Assembly (NCBI GenBank): GCA_025331125.1
Contig: JAOALB010000064.1
Location: forward strand, 1-64,000
DNA length: 64,000 nt
From: Mycogone perniciosa
Taxonomy: Eukaryota; Ascomycota; Sordariomycetes; Hypocreales; Hypocreaceae
Reading direction: 5' to 3'
Shown here: positions 34,764 through 46,290 of the stretch, in pieces
Numbering within the stretch: position 1 is the first letter of the stretch
How the letters are laid out: every line of letters begins with the position of its first letter
Notes under the pieces: generated by a model
Seen by the model: the letters and a program-made list of their open reading frames with translations, nothing else
Told to the model about the DNA's origin: nothing
The model's database searches: none
Program-made: the position numbers and the translations under genes

Positions 34764-37206
34764 ATGGTTCTGACACAGTTCTCATCGGAGGGCCTGGACG
34801 GGCTCTGCTCCAAGGAGAAGCTCCAGCTTCTTGATGCCATCGACTCTCTGCGTTCACAGGGCATCAGCCACTACATATCCCTCCCTCAGATCATTGTCTG
34901 CGGCGATCAGTCATCGGGCAAATCTTCTGTGCTTGAAGCCATTTCGGGCGTTTCTTTTCCTGTTAAGAGCAGCCTCTGCACTCGTTTCCCCACGGAGCTC
35001 ATCCTTCGCAAAACAACCCATACAAGTGTCAAGGTCTCTATCGTCCCGCATCACTCCCGCAGCAAAGATGAGAAAGCTTCCTTGTCCGACTTCCATGAGA
35101 AGCTGGAGTCCTTCCAGGACTTGCCCGATCTGATGGAGAATGCGAAAGCGGCTATGGGAATCATGACTCTGGGCAAAGCTTTCTCCAAGGACCTCCTTCG
35201 CATTGAGATCAGCGGACCGGATCGTCCTCATCTCACCATCGTCGATCTACCAGGCCTTATTCATTCGGAGACCAAGCATCAGTCTGCCTCAGACATTGGC
35301 TTGATCACCGATGTTGTCCAGAGTTACATGAAAGAACCTCGAAGCATCATCCTCGCCGTTGTCTCCGCAAAGAACGACTACGCCAACCAGATCGTCCTCA
35401 CGCTCGCTCGCGCCGCCGACAGACAGGGTACACGTACTCTTGGGGTCATCACCAAACCCGACACTCTTGCCCCTGGGTCCGACAGCGAAAACATGTATAT
35501 TTCTCTTGCAAAGAATATGGACGTTGAGTTCCGCCTGGGCTGGCATGTTCTCCGGAACAGGGACACGGACAATGAGAAGTGGGCACTAGCAGAGCGCGAT
35601 CTTCACGAAGCAGAGTTCTTCTCAAGTGGTGCATGGGCTAGCCTCCCCGTGGCAAATCTGGGCATTAAAGCTCTAAGGGATAGGTTGAGCAAGCTGCTAT
35701 TGCGTCAAATTGCATCCGAATTGCCAAACTTGCTGGTGGAGATTGCCAGCAAGTATGCTCGGTGCCAGAAGCAACTAGAACAGTTGGGCCAGCCGCGTAC
35801 GAACCCACACGAGCAGAGGATATACCTGGTCCAGGTCAGTCAGGCCTTCCAGGCGGTGGTACAGGCTGCCATTGAGGGTACCTACACTGATCCATTCTTT
35901 GGCGACATCACGTCCGTATCGGGATACCAGAAACGAGTCCGGGCCGTCGTTCAAAACCTCAGTCGTGATTTCGCGAAGAAGCTGAGCAACCACGGTCGGC
36001 GTTACAAGATAGTACCTGACCCTGAGGTTGATGATGATGATGATCGTGGCAGTGTTACCCCAATAACAAGAGCCGACTTTGTCACAAAGGTCGTCACGAT
36101 GATGGATCGAGGTCGCGGTCGAGAGCTGCCAGGTATCTTCAGTCCCATGATTGTTGTGGATCTGTTCAGAGAACAATCGTCTCGATGGGAAAGCATTGCT
36201 CGCAATCACGTCAAGGAGGTCTGGAATGCGGTGAAGAAATTTCTGAAGCACTTGATAGCCCATATTTCCGACCCAACAATGGTGTCATCCCTCGTGGACA
36301 GGGTTCTGAACCCTCAACTTGATACTATGTTGGCAAATCTGCTGCAGAAGACGGCAGAGCTGCTGAAGCCGCATCAGAGTGGTCACCCAATCACGTATAA
36401 CGATCATTTCACCGAAACTGTGAACAAAATACGCTTTGAGAGGTTGTCATCACACTATGAGAAGGTTGTCCAGAACCATTTTGGAAACGTTTCAAAGGAA
36501 TGTTCGATTCATGTAAGCAGGAATGTACACTTTGGGAACTTCGTGCGCGAGTTGGAGACACCTTTGGAACCAGATTTGAACCGCTGGGCTGCCTCTGAAG
36601 CTCTGGACTTTTCTGAAGCATATTATGAGGTAAGTACGATGACTCCTTCCAACATACTGCCATAGTGAAGACCTTTACTAATAGTTAATCATCACAGATA
36701 GCGCTGAAGCGTCTCATTGACGATATCGCCGTTGAGGTCGTCGAGAACTGCCTCATGGCCGATATAGGCAAGATTCTCAGTCCGTTGGACGTAGCCCTGA
36801 TGTCGGAAGAAGACATGTCCCGCATTGCTGGAGAGAAGAAAAAGAGCCGCGCAGTCCGTGAGGAACTGAAGGCCAAGCTCAAGGTTCTCCAACACGGTAC
36901 CGAAACATGCAAAGAATTTGCCGGATTCCGGACGCTAGGTATGTGCTCTTGAAGACATTCTCGCAATTTATAACCGCTGACAAGAGATTGGCAGATTTAG
37001 ATGAGGATGAAAAAACTAGCGATCTGTCGAGCGACTACGATCAACTTGAGTCGGACTTGAAGGACAGGGAGGCGACTGAAAGCGACACCGGTCAGCCAAA
37101 CCCTGATGGCGAGTCTAATGATGTTTGGGGATTTTGGGAGATCAGGAAGAGGAAGGGCAAGAAGAAGAGAGGCAGTCACTATTCGACTGAGACAGAGAAA
37201 ATGTAG
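34764..37206 (+). CDS. dynamin-related large GTPase (Mx/Vps1-like)
   Basis: Dynamin-family GTPases assemble on membranes for fission or related remodelling. Exons are 34764-36629, 36698-36938 and 36995-37206, giving 772 residues with matching phases. The GTPase domain has G1 GDQSSGKSS (47-55), G3 DLPG (161-164) and G4 TKPD (230-233), preceded by the dynamin-typical LPQIIVCGDQ. A middle/stalk region follows, including an acidic run of five Asp, and then a GED-like C-terminal segment (IALKRLIDDIAVEVVENCL) encoded after intron 1. The last exon adds an acidic then strongly basic tail (RKRKGKKKRG), not typical of Vps1, so I group it with the fungal Mx-like dynamins of unknown role. There is no PH domain. 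It converges with the acyltransferase gene, with 54 bp between the two stop codons. Confidence 0.9.
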
Positions 37207-37260
37207 CTCGACTGATCTCGATAGTAGAATGAAAATGGATTTCTCACTACGGACACAATA

Positions 37261-38625
37261 CTAGCCAATGTATTTCATATTCGTATTCCATTCCTCGTCC
37301 ATTCTTAATCGCGCGAGGTCCTCATCCCTCAGACATAATCCAACCAACAGCCCTCCCCCATTTTCTGCCGTCTCAGTTAAGAGATAGAACATGCTCTCGA
37401 GTGGAAAGAACCTCGGAAGCCGCACAGCTTCGGGTCGGCCAAGTACTGGGCCAAAGTCTTTCTTATGGCACTCTAAACTCGCCCAGGAACTAAGCAAAAT
37501 GTTTGTGGACAGTTCCAGAGTTGTAGCGAGCGAGATCTTGTTCTTGTCCGGCGAACGCTCAAGAAAGGTTGCCATGGCCCGCGTGCGAAAGGCAATGTCT
37601 GACGTCTCAGGGTCGACTGCTGCACGAAAGTGGGACGCAATGCTACCGACAGTTTCGTCTTCCAATAGCTGCTGGATTGTATATGTGCTGTACGTCATGT
37701 TTTGCACTAGACCTGGATACTCTCGCGGGATGCTCAGGTACCTCCGTACGTCAACAGCACGAGCAAACGTCGTCTTCATCGCAGGGTTTAGACGGGGCGA
37801 ACGGGCACGAATGACAGCCCGCCAAATGAATGCACAGATGGAATCATTGGTAGTGACGTATGGTGTTGAGTGTAGCTTTGTATCCATGGCAAGCGATTTG
37901 ATGTCTTTTAGTGAGTTGGGCTTGATACTAAAGTAATGCCAAGCACAGCGTGGAGGATGCGATGGTTCTGGACTTTGAGCAGCTGGAGAATGTCTGACGA
38001 TTTGATGCTCTAATTCAGGACCTGGAGTGTAACTATTGTCCAATAATGGGATGATGTTACGGCGAGAAAGATTACCGGATACAATCTCATCGCTGGTGAA
38101 TGGCTCGTTGCGACAGGCCTTGGAGAGCAGACTGATAATTTGGTCTTGGCCTCGAATATCCATCATGCCATGTTGACCCATAACATCAAGCAAGAGACCA
38201 CCTTCGATCAAGTTGACCTGCAGAAGAAGTACAGGAAAGTTGTCTGCCGCGCTATTAAACAGGGTCCTGAGAGGGCCTAAAACGGCTTCATCCAACATGC
38301 GAAATGGAAACCTTGCGGCTCTCAGGTCGGCCATTGTTGGGATTGACGCATCGTGGCGAAGGTCCTTGACGATGAGCTGAGGGATGCTCTCGAACGGTTT
38401 AACCTTGTAAACACCGGTGTTGCCAGCACCAGCGGCCTCATTAACGACCTGCCCAGCTATCCAGGGGAAGCTTGCAGTTAGTCGTTCAAGACCCTGCCTC
38501 AACGCCTCGATAGTTACTGAATGAGATGCAGGGTCGGACACAGCAAAACACAGACATAGGTGCGTGTAAATGTTATTCAGGGCCGGTTGCTGTCCGAGAA
38601 TATCGAGATCAAAGTCGGCGTCCAT
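37261..38625 (-). CDS. BAHD/TRI101-type acyltransferase
   Basis: These enzymes transfer acyl groups from acyl-CoA to hydroxyls or amines, often of secondary metabolites. The gene has a single exon of 454 residues from the ATG at 38625; the frame is open nine bases further, to a GTG that is not a plausible start. The catalytic HxxxD motif is HGMMD (His152, Asp156), followed by IRG rather than the plant-type G. The second structural motif is DFGPVLGRPE near residue 379 in place of DFGWG. Length and layout resemble trichothecene 3-O-acetyltransferase relatives. It may belong to the right-hand polyketide locus 6 kb away, but a trehalase gene and repeat DNA intervene, so membership is uncertain. 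Confidence 0.85.
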   Translation of the reverse strand: MDADFDLDILGQQPALNNIYTHLCLCFAVSDPASHSVTIEALRQGLERLTASFPWIAGQVVNEAAGAGNTGVYKVKPFESIPQLIVKDLRHDASIPTMADLRAARFPFRMLDEAVLGPLRTLFNSAADNFPVLLLQVNLIEGGLLLDVMGQHGMMDIRGQDQIISLLSKACRNEPFTSDEIVSGNLSRRNIIPLLDNSYTPGPELEHQIVRHSPAAQSPEPSHPPRCAWHYFSIKPNSLKDIKSLAMDTKLHSTPYVTTNDSICAFIWRAVIRARSPRLNPAMKTTFARAVDVRRYLSIPREYPGLVQNMTYSTYTIQQLLEDETVGSIASHFRAAVDPETSDIAFRTRAMATFLERSPDKNKISLATTLELSTNILLSSWASLECHKKDFGPVLGRPEAVRLPRFFPLESMFYLLTETAENGGGLLVGLCLRDEDLARLRMDEEWNTNMKYIG

Positions 38626-38744
38626 GGCACTCACTTCACACCAGTTTGCTCTGTCGTGAGTTGCGTTCCGTTATGATGGTTGCATAATGCACTGTGCTTA
38701 TGGTAGAACCCGGCAATCCAGTCTTTAAAGGATTTATTGCATGC

Positions 38745-39010
38745 TGTTGGGTTGAGTACTTAGGTCAGTGCTTTACTGCCAGGAAGCGCTAGGGAGCTCT
38801 TATCTGCTTATATAGCAGATATGAGCTGATATATATATCGCGTAAGCAATATTTAAGACTATATAGGCGCTTATAATATATATATTCTGCTTTTCCTTTA
38901 TATTAGCTATATATATATATATATTGTAAGGCTATTATAGTATATTTTTAAATAGAATTAAACTTGATTCCTATCTCTTTATATTTATAGTTATATTATA
39001 CTTTATTATA
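38745..39010 (-). repeat. LTR-like repeat A, inverted, heavily mutated copy
   Basis: Reading the minus strand, this aligns end to end with 18836-19085 plus 25800-25823, including the GAGCTCCCTAGCGCT block and the CCCAACA end. The 5' part has lost almost all C and G of the GGAGCGCGGCACAGC block, consistent with RIP-like mutation. Clear target duplications are not seen. Confidence 0.65.
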
Positions 39011-39145
39011 CTTATCAGTTCAAGTAACAATTATTGAAATTATTAAAAACTTCCCTTTAATACCTTATTATATTTTGCTATATACTTTTCCCCTTTACTT
39101 TCAAACTTTTAAAGTTACTTTTTATAATAAATTATATAAAAAATA

Positions 39146-39251
39146 TTAACTATATGTATATACAGCGAGGCCATTACGGCACATTCTCTGATAGAATCAA
39201 GATTTATTCCTATCTCTCTATGCTCCACATAGCTGTGCCGCGCTCCGCCAC
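39146..39251 (-). repeat. LTR-like repeat A, partial less-mutated copy
   Basis: The minus strand reads TGTGGCGGAGCGCGGCACAG at its start and follows repeat A to the CATATAG(C/T)TAATA block, then diverges. It preserves the CG-rich start that is erased in the neighbouring copy. Confidence 0.65.
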
Positions 39252-39740
39252 ACATGCATTGTTCGCATTCGACTAGTATAAGTGTCTCTTGTATCGTACG
39301 AGTACAATCCAACCATAACCCATATATCCACAACACAATTTCCTATATTATAATAACGGCCGCCCGTAGCGCCCTCTGTTTTCTCGTTTTTCTAGTTAGC
39401 TTCAATTGAGAGGATTTCCTCGTGTATTCCCGTGAAGCTCAACAGCTACTCGTATATCCGACAGGATTTTAGCTGCGTTTTGACAAACATCCATGGCGTT
39501 GCGCTAGATGCCGACTTAAGCGACCCTCCATATTCGTCTGAAATGGAGAATACGATTGAAAACGGTTTGACCATAGTAAGCTTGTAATATGGGCTTGTAA
39601 TATGGGCTTGTATGGGGATCATGGGATAGTAATAGTCGTAATACGGAGTGCTAATTTATCTATCCCTTGTTGCTCCATTCATACAATAGTCTCCGGCGTT
39701 CAGTGTTAGCGAGCAGACGCAGCGAAGTGTGTGGAAGCAG

Positions 39741-42700
39741 ATGCTCGAAGGATCAATGGCAAAGCCGAAAACAAACGCACAGCGCCAAGTGCCATGGTCT
39801 GACACACGATATTACTACCAACCGTGGAGCATCCTTGCGTTTGCGGGTGCCTTGGTGGCTGCCTGGCATGCGAGTGGTAATATTCAGGAGCACAGCGTCT
39901 TACAGCGACTCTGGAGCTGGACGAAGCAGCACAACGATCCTTGGACGCCTGAAAGAGCAGCAGTTTGGACGCTCTCCACAGATACATTCACGCCAAATCG
40001 TTACCAGGGCGCGCCCTATGTGTCAAATGGATACTTTGGCCAAACACTTCCCGCTGAGGGGACTGGCTACTGGATTGAGCAAAAGCCTGACGGGTCTCCC
40101 GCTCTGAACGGTGTGTGTCCGTAGACAGCCCGCTTCGTCGTATTTCTGCTGACAATGCATCCATCAAGGCTGGCCGCTGGACCAGGAGAGAGGAACCTTT
40201 GGTACTGTCTCTGGGTTCTGGAACTTGCAGGACAAAGTCAAACACCCCACGCTGCCAGAGAATGTCCTCCGCGGCGGCGAGAGTGTCATCAGCGGGCTGC
40301 CAGACTGGACGGGCCTCGTATTCACCACTGCTTCCGGGGCAAGCTACCAGCCTGGAGTGAACCCGCGAACTGTGCGTGAATATGTGCAGAGTCAGTCTAT
40401 CCACGACGGCATTGTACACACCAATGTCACTTGGCAGCCCCATGAAGCCGATCCCCCTCTTCAGCTCAACTTCACCGTTCTCGCGCACCACCATCGACTG
40501 ACTCTAGGTCTTGTCCGCCTCGACCTGACGGCCATAGGGCCCACTGCATTTACTATCACCGATGTGATCGACGGTGCGGGCGCAGTACGAGCACACTTTG
40601 GCGATAAAAGCTTCGGCGAGGGCGATGAGCTGATCTGGACATCGGTCAAGCCATGGGGCGTCGAGAATACAACGGCGTATCTTGCCTCCCGAGTCTCGTT
40701 TTCTGGTCTCACATCGCATGAAGCCATCGCCGCTGCCAGATCCCGACGTGATGCCACAAACGATGAAGTCGTATCCCAGAACCTAGCCTCCATTGCGCAG
40801 TGCTGGGAAATCAATCTTACAACTCCCGGAGTCCGAACCATCAGCATTGTGAAGCATGTTGGAATTGCATCGACTGACGCATTCCCGCACCGTGCTCATT
40901 CCAAAGCAATCAAAACTGCTGCTGATGCATCTGCTGTATCTTGGAACCGGCTTCTGAGGGAACATCGGTCATCATGGGACAATGTCTGGGACGACGCAGA
41001 CATTGTTATCCCAGGAGACACTGAGCTGCAAACCACTGTCCGCGCATCGCTCTTCCACCTGCTCTCCAACACAGTTTCTAGCGACAATCCCAGGGGGATG
41101 ACGGACAACTCCATCCCCGTCGGCGGCCTTACGAGCGACTCATATGCGGGACTTGTCTTTTGGGATAGCGATGTGTGGATGTATCCGCCACTGCTGGCAT
41201 TGCATCCATCACGAGCGCACCCAATTCTCAACTATAGACAGCGCCTTTTGGCACAGGCTGAGGAGAATGCACGTTCATACCAGCGACCGGGGGCATTGTA
41301 TCCCTGGACGAGCGGTAGGTATGGCAATTGCACAGGCACGGGACTCTGTGCCTTGTATCAGTACCATCTGAACACGGACGTAGCCATGGCTCACTGGAAC
41401 CACTATCTATACTCTGGCGATGTGGGTTGGTTACGGGAGAAAGGATGGCCCATTATCAAGAGCGTTGCGGACATGTTTGCCGAGTATGTTGCCCTGGATG
41501 AAAAGACAGGACAGTATGATACGATATTCTTAGGGGAGCCGGTAAGTTTACTTACATCAGATTTCCCCTCCTTGGGATTTCTTCTTCCCTCAGATTCCCC
41601 TTCAAGGCTGATGTCTAACCGTGTGATCAGGACGAATTCGCTTATGCCATCAACAACGGCGCCTACACTAACGCAGGCATCAAGAAGCTACTCGGAGAGT
41701 GGGCGCCAGCAGCCGCGGAAGTCATTGGTGTCGACTGCCTCCCAGCCAATTGGTCGACCATTGCAAAGAATATCAAGATTCCCTACGAAGAAGAGGCAGA
41801 GATTATCATCGAGTACGATGGCATGGATGCAGAAATCAAAATCAAGCAGGCCAGTGTGACGCTCATCGAGTACCCCCTCAACTGGAGAATCAGCGAACAA
41901 CAAGCCCTGAACGATATGGCATTTGTGAGTTTCCCTGGATCCTTTCCAATTACTTCACTCTGTCACCATTTAGTCTGCACCATTTAGTTTACCCTTTCTG
42001 ACAGTGCTCTCTCTAACACTGCCCTCTTTAACTCCAATATCACTCTAACTCTTCACTCTCTCTGATACTGCCCTCTATGACTATACACTCTAGCAGAACA
42101 CACACTCTGACTCTACACTATCTCTGGATCTACCATCACTCTAATTCTACCCTCTACTTAACTCGACTGCCTCTAACCCGGACTTTGTGGCTCTGTTTTT
42201 CTGACTTTGTCTCTCTGGTTATCTCTCTGGTTGTCTCTCTGGCTGTCTCTCTATCTGTCTCTCTTGCTCTGTCCCTTTAACTCTATCTCTCCAAGTCTGC
42301 CCTCATTCTAATTCTACCGGTACTCTGACTATGCACTTTCCCTGGCTTTACCGTCACTTTAACTCTACCCCTTTCTCTAACCTTTCTGGTGCCCCGACTC
42401 TACACTCTCTAGTCTGACTCTGCACTCTGACTCTGCTAACATCTTTCTTGGACAGTACTCCAGAGCCACAACGGCAAACGGTCCGGCCATGACTTGGGCT
42501 ATCTACGCGATCGGCGCTCTCCACCTACATCGAACCGGCTGCGCGGCATATACCTACCTGCTACAAGCCTCGCAGCCATACCTCCGTGCGCCTTACTACC
42601 AGTTCAGCGAGCAACAAACAGACACATGGTCGTGGGCTGATGCCATGACTGGTGCAAGCGACACGCTAGCAGACATGCAGGCTCACTTTGGAGAAACGGA

Positions 42701-43577
42701 CCACACAGCTGCTGCATTTCCCTTCCTCACGGGGTATGGGGGCTACCTCCAGATCTTTACCCACGGATTCACAGGCATGCGAGCAGAAATTGACAAGACG
42801 ACTGGTCAGACTGTTCTAGTCGTCGACCCCGTCATGGTCCCTCAGTTGCCAGATGGACTTCAAGTCCGTGGAATCAAATTTCATGGCGCAGAATTGGACT
42901 TTGAGATTAGACCCATGGAAACTATAATCTCACGGCGTCCTGCAAGGGGAGATGATAAAAGTCCAATCATTATTCGCGTGGGTGGAAAAGCCAAAGCCCC
43001 AGAGAGTTTTCTCTTGCCACCAGCAGGGCAGATTAACGTCCCCACGCGAAGGGCGGATCTAAACGGGACCCAAGTGTCAGGAAATCTAGTCCAGTGTGCG
43101 CCTGTTCGTCCGACATTATCCACGGCTTCTCTCCGGATTACACCATGGGTTGCTGGGCGGCACCCAGTGGCAGCAGTGGATGGCTCAAATGATACTGTTT
43201 GGCAACCCGTATCCCCGGTTCAGGACGCCTCTGTGATTATTGAGCTTGGTGAGACAAAGCAGGTAAAGGGGCTTCTTGTCAACTGGGGCGCGGCTCCAGC
43301 AATTCAGTTTAGTCTCGAGGGGCAGACCAATGATGAATGTGGGGATACTAGTTGCGAATCATCAGGCTGGCGCCACATCTTCACAACCGAGGCGGTTCTG
43401 ATCTCAACCCCGTACTCTAAGGAGACTGCGAAGCGAATAGCCGTAGCTGGGGCCAACGTCACTGAAGTCGTGCTCGAGCGGACCTGGGCTGTGACGAGAG
43501 TGAGGTTCACAATGGCCGGCACGCAGGGTGTGGATAAGACGGTTGGTGCGACGGTGGCAGAGATTGCTATCCTCTGA
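39741..43577 (+). CDS. acid trehalase, glycoside hydrolase family 65
   Basis: This hydrolyses trehalose to glucose, secreted or at the wall/vacuole. Exons are 39741-40110, 40169-41541, 41631-41924 and 42456-43577, giving about 1052 residues, normal for fungal ATH1-type enzymes. An N-terminal hydrophobic anchor (SILAFAGALVAAW) follows a short basic stretch. Family marks include YVSNGYFGQ, WPLD...FGTVSGFW, WDSDVWMYPPLL and GALYPWTSGRYGNCTG, with GEP then DEFAYAINN split exactly by intron 2 (the catalytic Glu region of GH65). The C-terminus is a beta-rich F5/8-type-like domain. Exon 1 may start at the ATG at 39756. The third intron is 531 bp and a C/T-rich low-complexity tract, far longer than the other introns here. 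Confidence 0.92.
41925..42455 (+). repeat. C/T-rich low-complexity intron of the trehalase gene
   Basis: A 531-bp intron (GTGAGT donor, TTGGACAG acceptor) made largely of degenerate CTCTGACTCTACACT-like and TCTCTCTGGTTG-like units, pyrimidine-rich on the coding strand. The coding frame joins cleanly across it (MAF to YSRATT). Confidence 0.8.
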
Positions 43578-44361
43578 TAACTACTTCTAGTATCTTGACC
43601 TGTTGATGTTAATTGCTATGGAGTAGATGCAGCTGTCCAAGAACGCGATCAAAACTCCATTCTGTATACTAGATGCTATTACCAGATCATAACCAGCGGC
43701 TGATTTATAAGCCGGAAGCAGTGCTTCTCGCCGCTGTTGCTTATTACGGTAATACTACTAAGCAAAAGGCTATATTTACTCTTATTTTAAAGTAGTCCTC
43801 GCAGCTCACGTCTGAAACAATAAATCTAGCGAGACGACGCAAGAGTATCTCCAGAATCTTCAAGTCTAGCTCCGCTTCGTCCGAATCCCCTGCAGTGTTA
43901 GTCTGAAAACGGCTTCAGCATGCGTGTGGAGATAATTGTGGCCTTTTATTTGTGTTTTCAATCTCCTGAGCGTGACGGACACTGCATTGCAGATTGCCAG
44001 GGCCTTTTTTTTCAATAGAACTGTCAAATCTGCACGTTTTTCATTAGACCGAAACCATGTGGATGGAGGCGAGAAAGGCCCGAATAACTCGTATATCCCC
44101 AGAAAGCTTGTTCTCATGCATCTTCATCCTACACTAATACGTCCTACGAGTGCGGAGTACTCCGTACGAGTATGCTAAGAGACCATTTCACTAGACTGGG
44201 GACGGAGAATAGTTCACAGGGGACGGTCATGGCTGACCAGTGATAGGATTGACTTGATGTTGCTCCACACTCCGTACGGAGTACATTCAGGCAATACGAA
44301 GTACATTGCTGTGGAAATTCTAGAATAGTAATAACACTAAGCAAATCGAGCCGAGGCCCAT
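43578..44361. other. intergenic with palindromic TACTCCGTA motifs
   Basis: No gene is supported. It holds two perfect palindromes, CGGAGTACTCCG (44153-44164) and ACTCCGTACGGAGT (44269-44282), and the related TACGAAGTACA at about 44297. Confidence 0.6.
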
Positions 44362-45445
44362 CTAGACAGCAATCTCTGCCGTGTCACGAATTAACTGAGC
44401 AATCCTCTTTATCTCTAGTCTTCCCCGGGGAAAATCGTGTCCGTATCCGTGGTGGAACTCCGCAGCCATGGACGGCTCGCACATCTTGTACAAGTGCTGT
44501 CCGTGATGGCAGTCCGTCTCCTCCACACATCGTATATGTACTGTCGGTATGTCTATTAGAACGTCGTCTCGTGTCTCGTTATATCGTGCCAAGCCATGCG
44601 TCCCATCCGTGAATGCCGGCGTTCCGTCTGGCAGAATAATTCCCCTAAGGCGTTGAAGCGCTTTTCGTAGTGCGTTTGCGTCTGGCTGGTCTGCATCGTC
44701 GACGCCCGCCCTTTTGCGTATGGCGGATGGTCGCAAGTACATTTCTGTCGCCTGCGCCATGATGGCTGCTGTTATACCGTAATCTTCTTGAATCGGCCCA
44801 TCAATATCCGCCATGTCAAATACTTGGATGGGCGAGGCGCCGTTGATGAATACTGCAAATCGGAAAGGCCGTTCGTGGGGCATTGCTAACGGATTCTCCA
44901 TGCAATCCTTGATGATGAGCTGGGCAGCAAGACCAGCCCCGCCGGAGTAGCCAAGGACGCCATCAAACGGGCCCTCAGTTCTGATGATGTTGAGTAATTC
45001 TTCCTCAGTTTGTATGACAGAAGCTGGTAGGAGAGGGTTGTAGTAGGCGTAGAGCGGCAGGTTGGAAAATTTGGTGGTGTAGAGCGACCAGTTGCCTGGT
45101 GAATGTTAGGAGATTTTCGATCCAACGTTTTATTAAGAGTAAACATAGAAACCATCGACATGACATACCTTCTGTGTGTCTTACAGTTCCCTGGACAAAC
45201 TCCCATTCAAAGTCATCAAGCTCAGCCCGGATGGCCGCTGTAGATGGTAATTAGTAGTCATATTCGTAATAACGACATAACAAAGACTTGCCCGTTTGCA
45301 TCTGGAAAATCTGTGTTTCTGTTAGCAACCATTCTGAGAGGCAGCCAAAGCCAAGCGAAGGATGACGGGAGAACAGAGCCCTGTACTTCGGAACCGGCCT
45401 TACCTCGTTGTTCGACCCCCGTCCATGTAAACATAGAACTCTCAT
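44362..45445 (-). CDS. FSH1-family serine hydrolase (LovG-like thioesterase candidate)
   Basis: FSH1 alpha/beta hydrolases in polyketide clusters release the chain from the PKS ACP or edit the product. Four exons: 45445-45404, 45310-45292, 45237-45169 and 45095-44362, giving 287 residues. The start MRVLCLHGRGSNNE and the following IFQMQTAAIRAEL match the family N-terminus. The nucleophile elbow is GYSGGAG; the Asp is in the DIPTVHI strand region and the His in HHGYGHDFPRG. Intron 2 uses a GC donor (GCAAGT) instead of GT; splicing there restores the expected frame. A GC-AG intron is rare but functional in fungi. The gene is divergent from the P450 and 4.4 kb from the HR-PKS, which has no TE domain of its own, so release of that polyketide is the best guess. 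Confidence 0.85.
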
Positions 45446-46290
45446 TATGTCAGTTTTTTTGGTCTTTATTCGTGCCAACAAAACGCAAAAGTCTTTTCTT
45501 CTCAACTTGCTTGATTTCTTATTCTCGAAGTCTATTCTGTACAGATACACGGCCTATCCTTCGGCCTATTTATGATTTCGATCGTCTATGGATAATTGCA
45601 ACAAGTCCCTGCAGCACACCATGTCGATCCTGGCAATTTCGACCTCACCTTAGATAAATCCTTTGCTACCAACACAAGCTAGCGTCTGCCACAGCCAAGA
45701 GATCTTCGTGTTACATCGCGTGTCAGCGATGTGCGTCCGCCTACCTCGTGACGATGCTCCTCCATATCTTGTCTTCGCAAAAGTATGGGCTCGGCCCTTT
45801 GTCCAGGCAGACAACTCCACGATTACCCCCGAAGCTGAGGCTATCGAGCCACCTGCCCGTTGTCGCGGCCAATTTGTGGACTTGGATGCAACGCTAGGAA
45901 ACAATGGCCTTTTTTCGATTCGTGGGATGAAAGAAAGGAGTCCTTGGCTTCGAAGATGGGGATTGTGATGCCAGGATGCTCCATCCCCACGATACCCTCC
46001 CTGCCCAGTCTCCCTGTGGGTATGTACAGATACAAGCCAGGGACGAAGTCAAGGTTGTCGGCAAGTCACGCCCACTTGGACCCGGTTTTGGCACAAGGTC
46101 CCATAGAGCTTGTTGGATAGTCTGTGTGGGAGAGCTGTCAAGCACATCCTAGCAGGCATATGTTGGCAGGGGTTGTCTGAACAAGCACCAGAGTTGTGTA
46201 TGTGTGTTCAGTCACGGGCTGTCCAGGCCTTACATACTTGGCAAACTTCCAGATTGATCACATCCACAACCCAAGGCAGTGGCATCTAAG
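45446..46290. promoter_or_regulatory. divergent promoter region of hydrolase and P450
   Basis: These 845 bp lie between oppositely transcribed cluster genes. Short ORFs occur on both strands (for example 45663-45968 plus), but none has recognisable domains. Shared regulation of the FSH1 hydrolase and P450 is plausible. Confidence 0.45.

Larger units (their letters stand above)
38626..39740. other. intergenic with AT-rich LTR-like repeats
   Basis: This holds two inverted copies of repeat A (38745-39010 and 39146-39251) separated by AT-rich DNA, then about 490 bp of normal composition that must include the trehalase promoter. No gene is supported. A 20-bp direct duplication (GTAATATGGGCTTG class) occurs at 39584-39612. 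Confidence 0.55.

Noticed and set aside
39741..43577. Trehalase as a member of the polyketide cluster
   Set aside because: Acid trehalase is a primary-metabolism enzyme and nothing links it to the pathway beyond proximity.
45663..45968. 101-codon ORF between hydrolase and P450
   Set aside because: No domain; an antisense ORF of similar length overlaps it; more likely promoter DNA.
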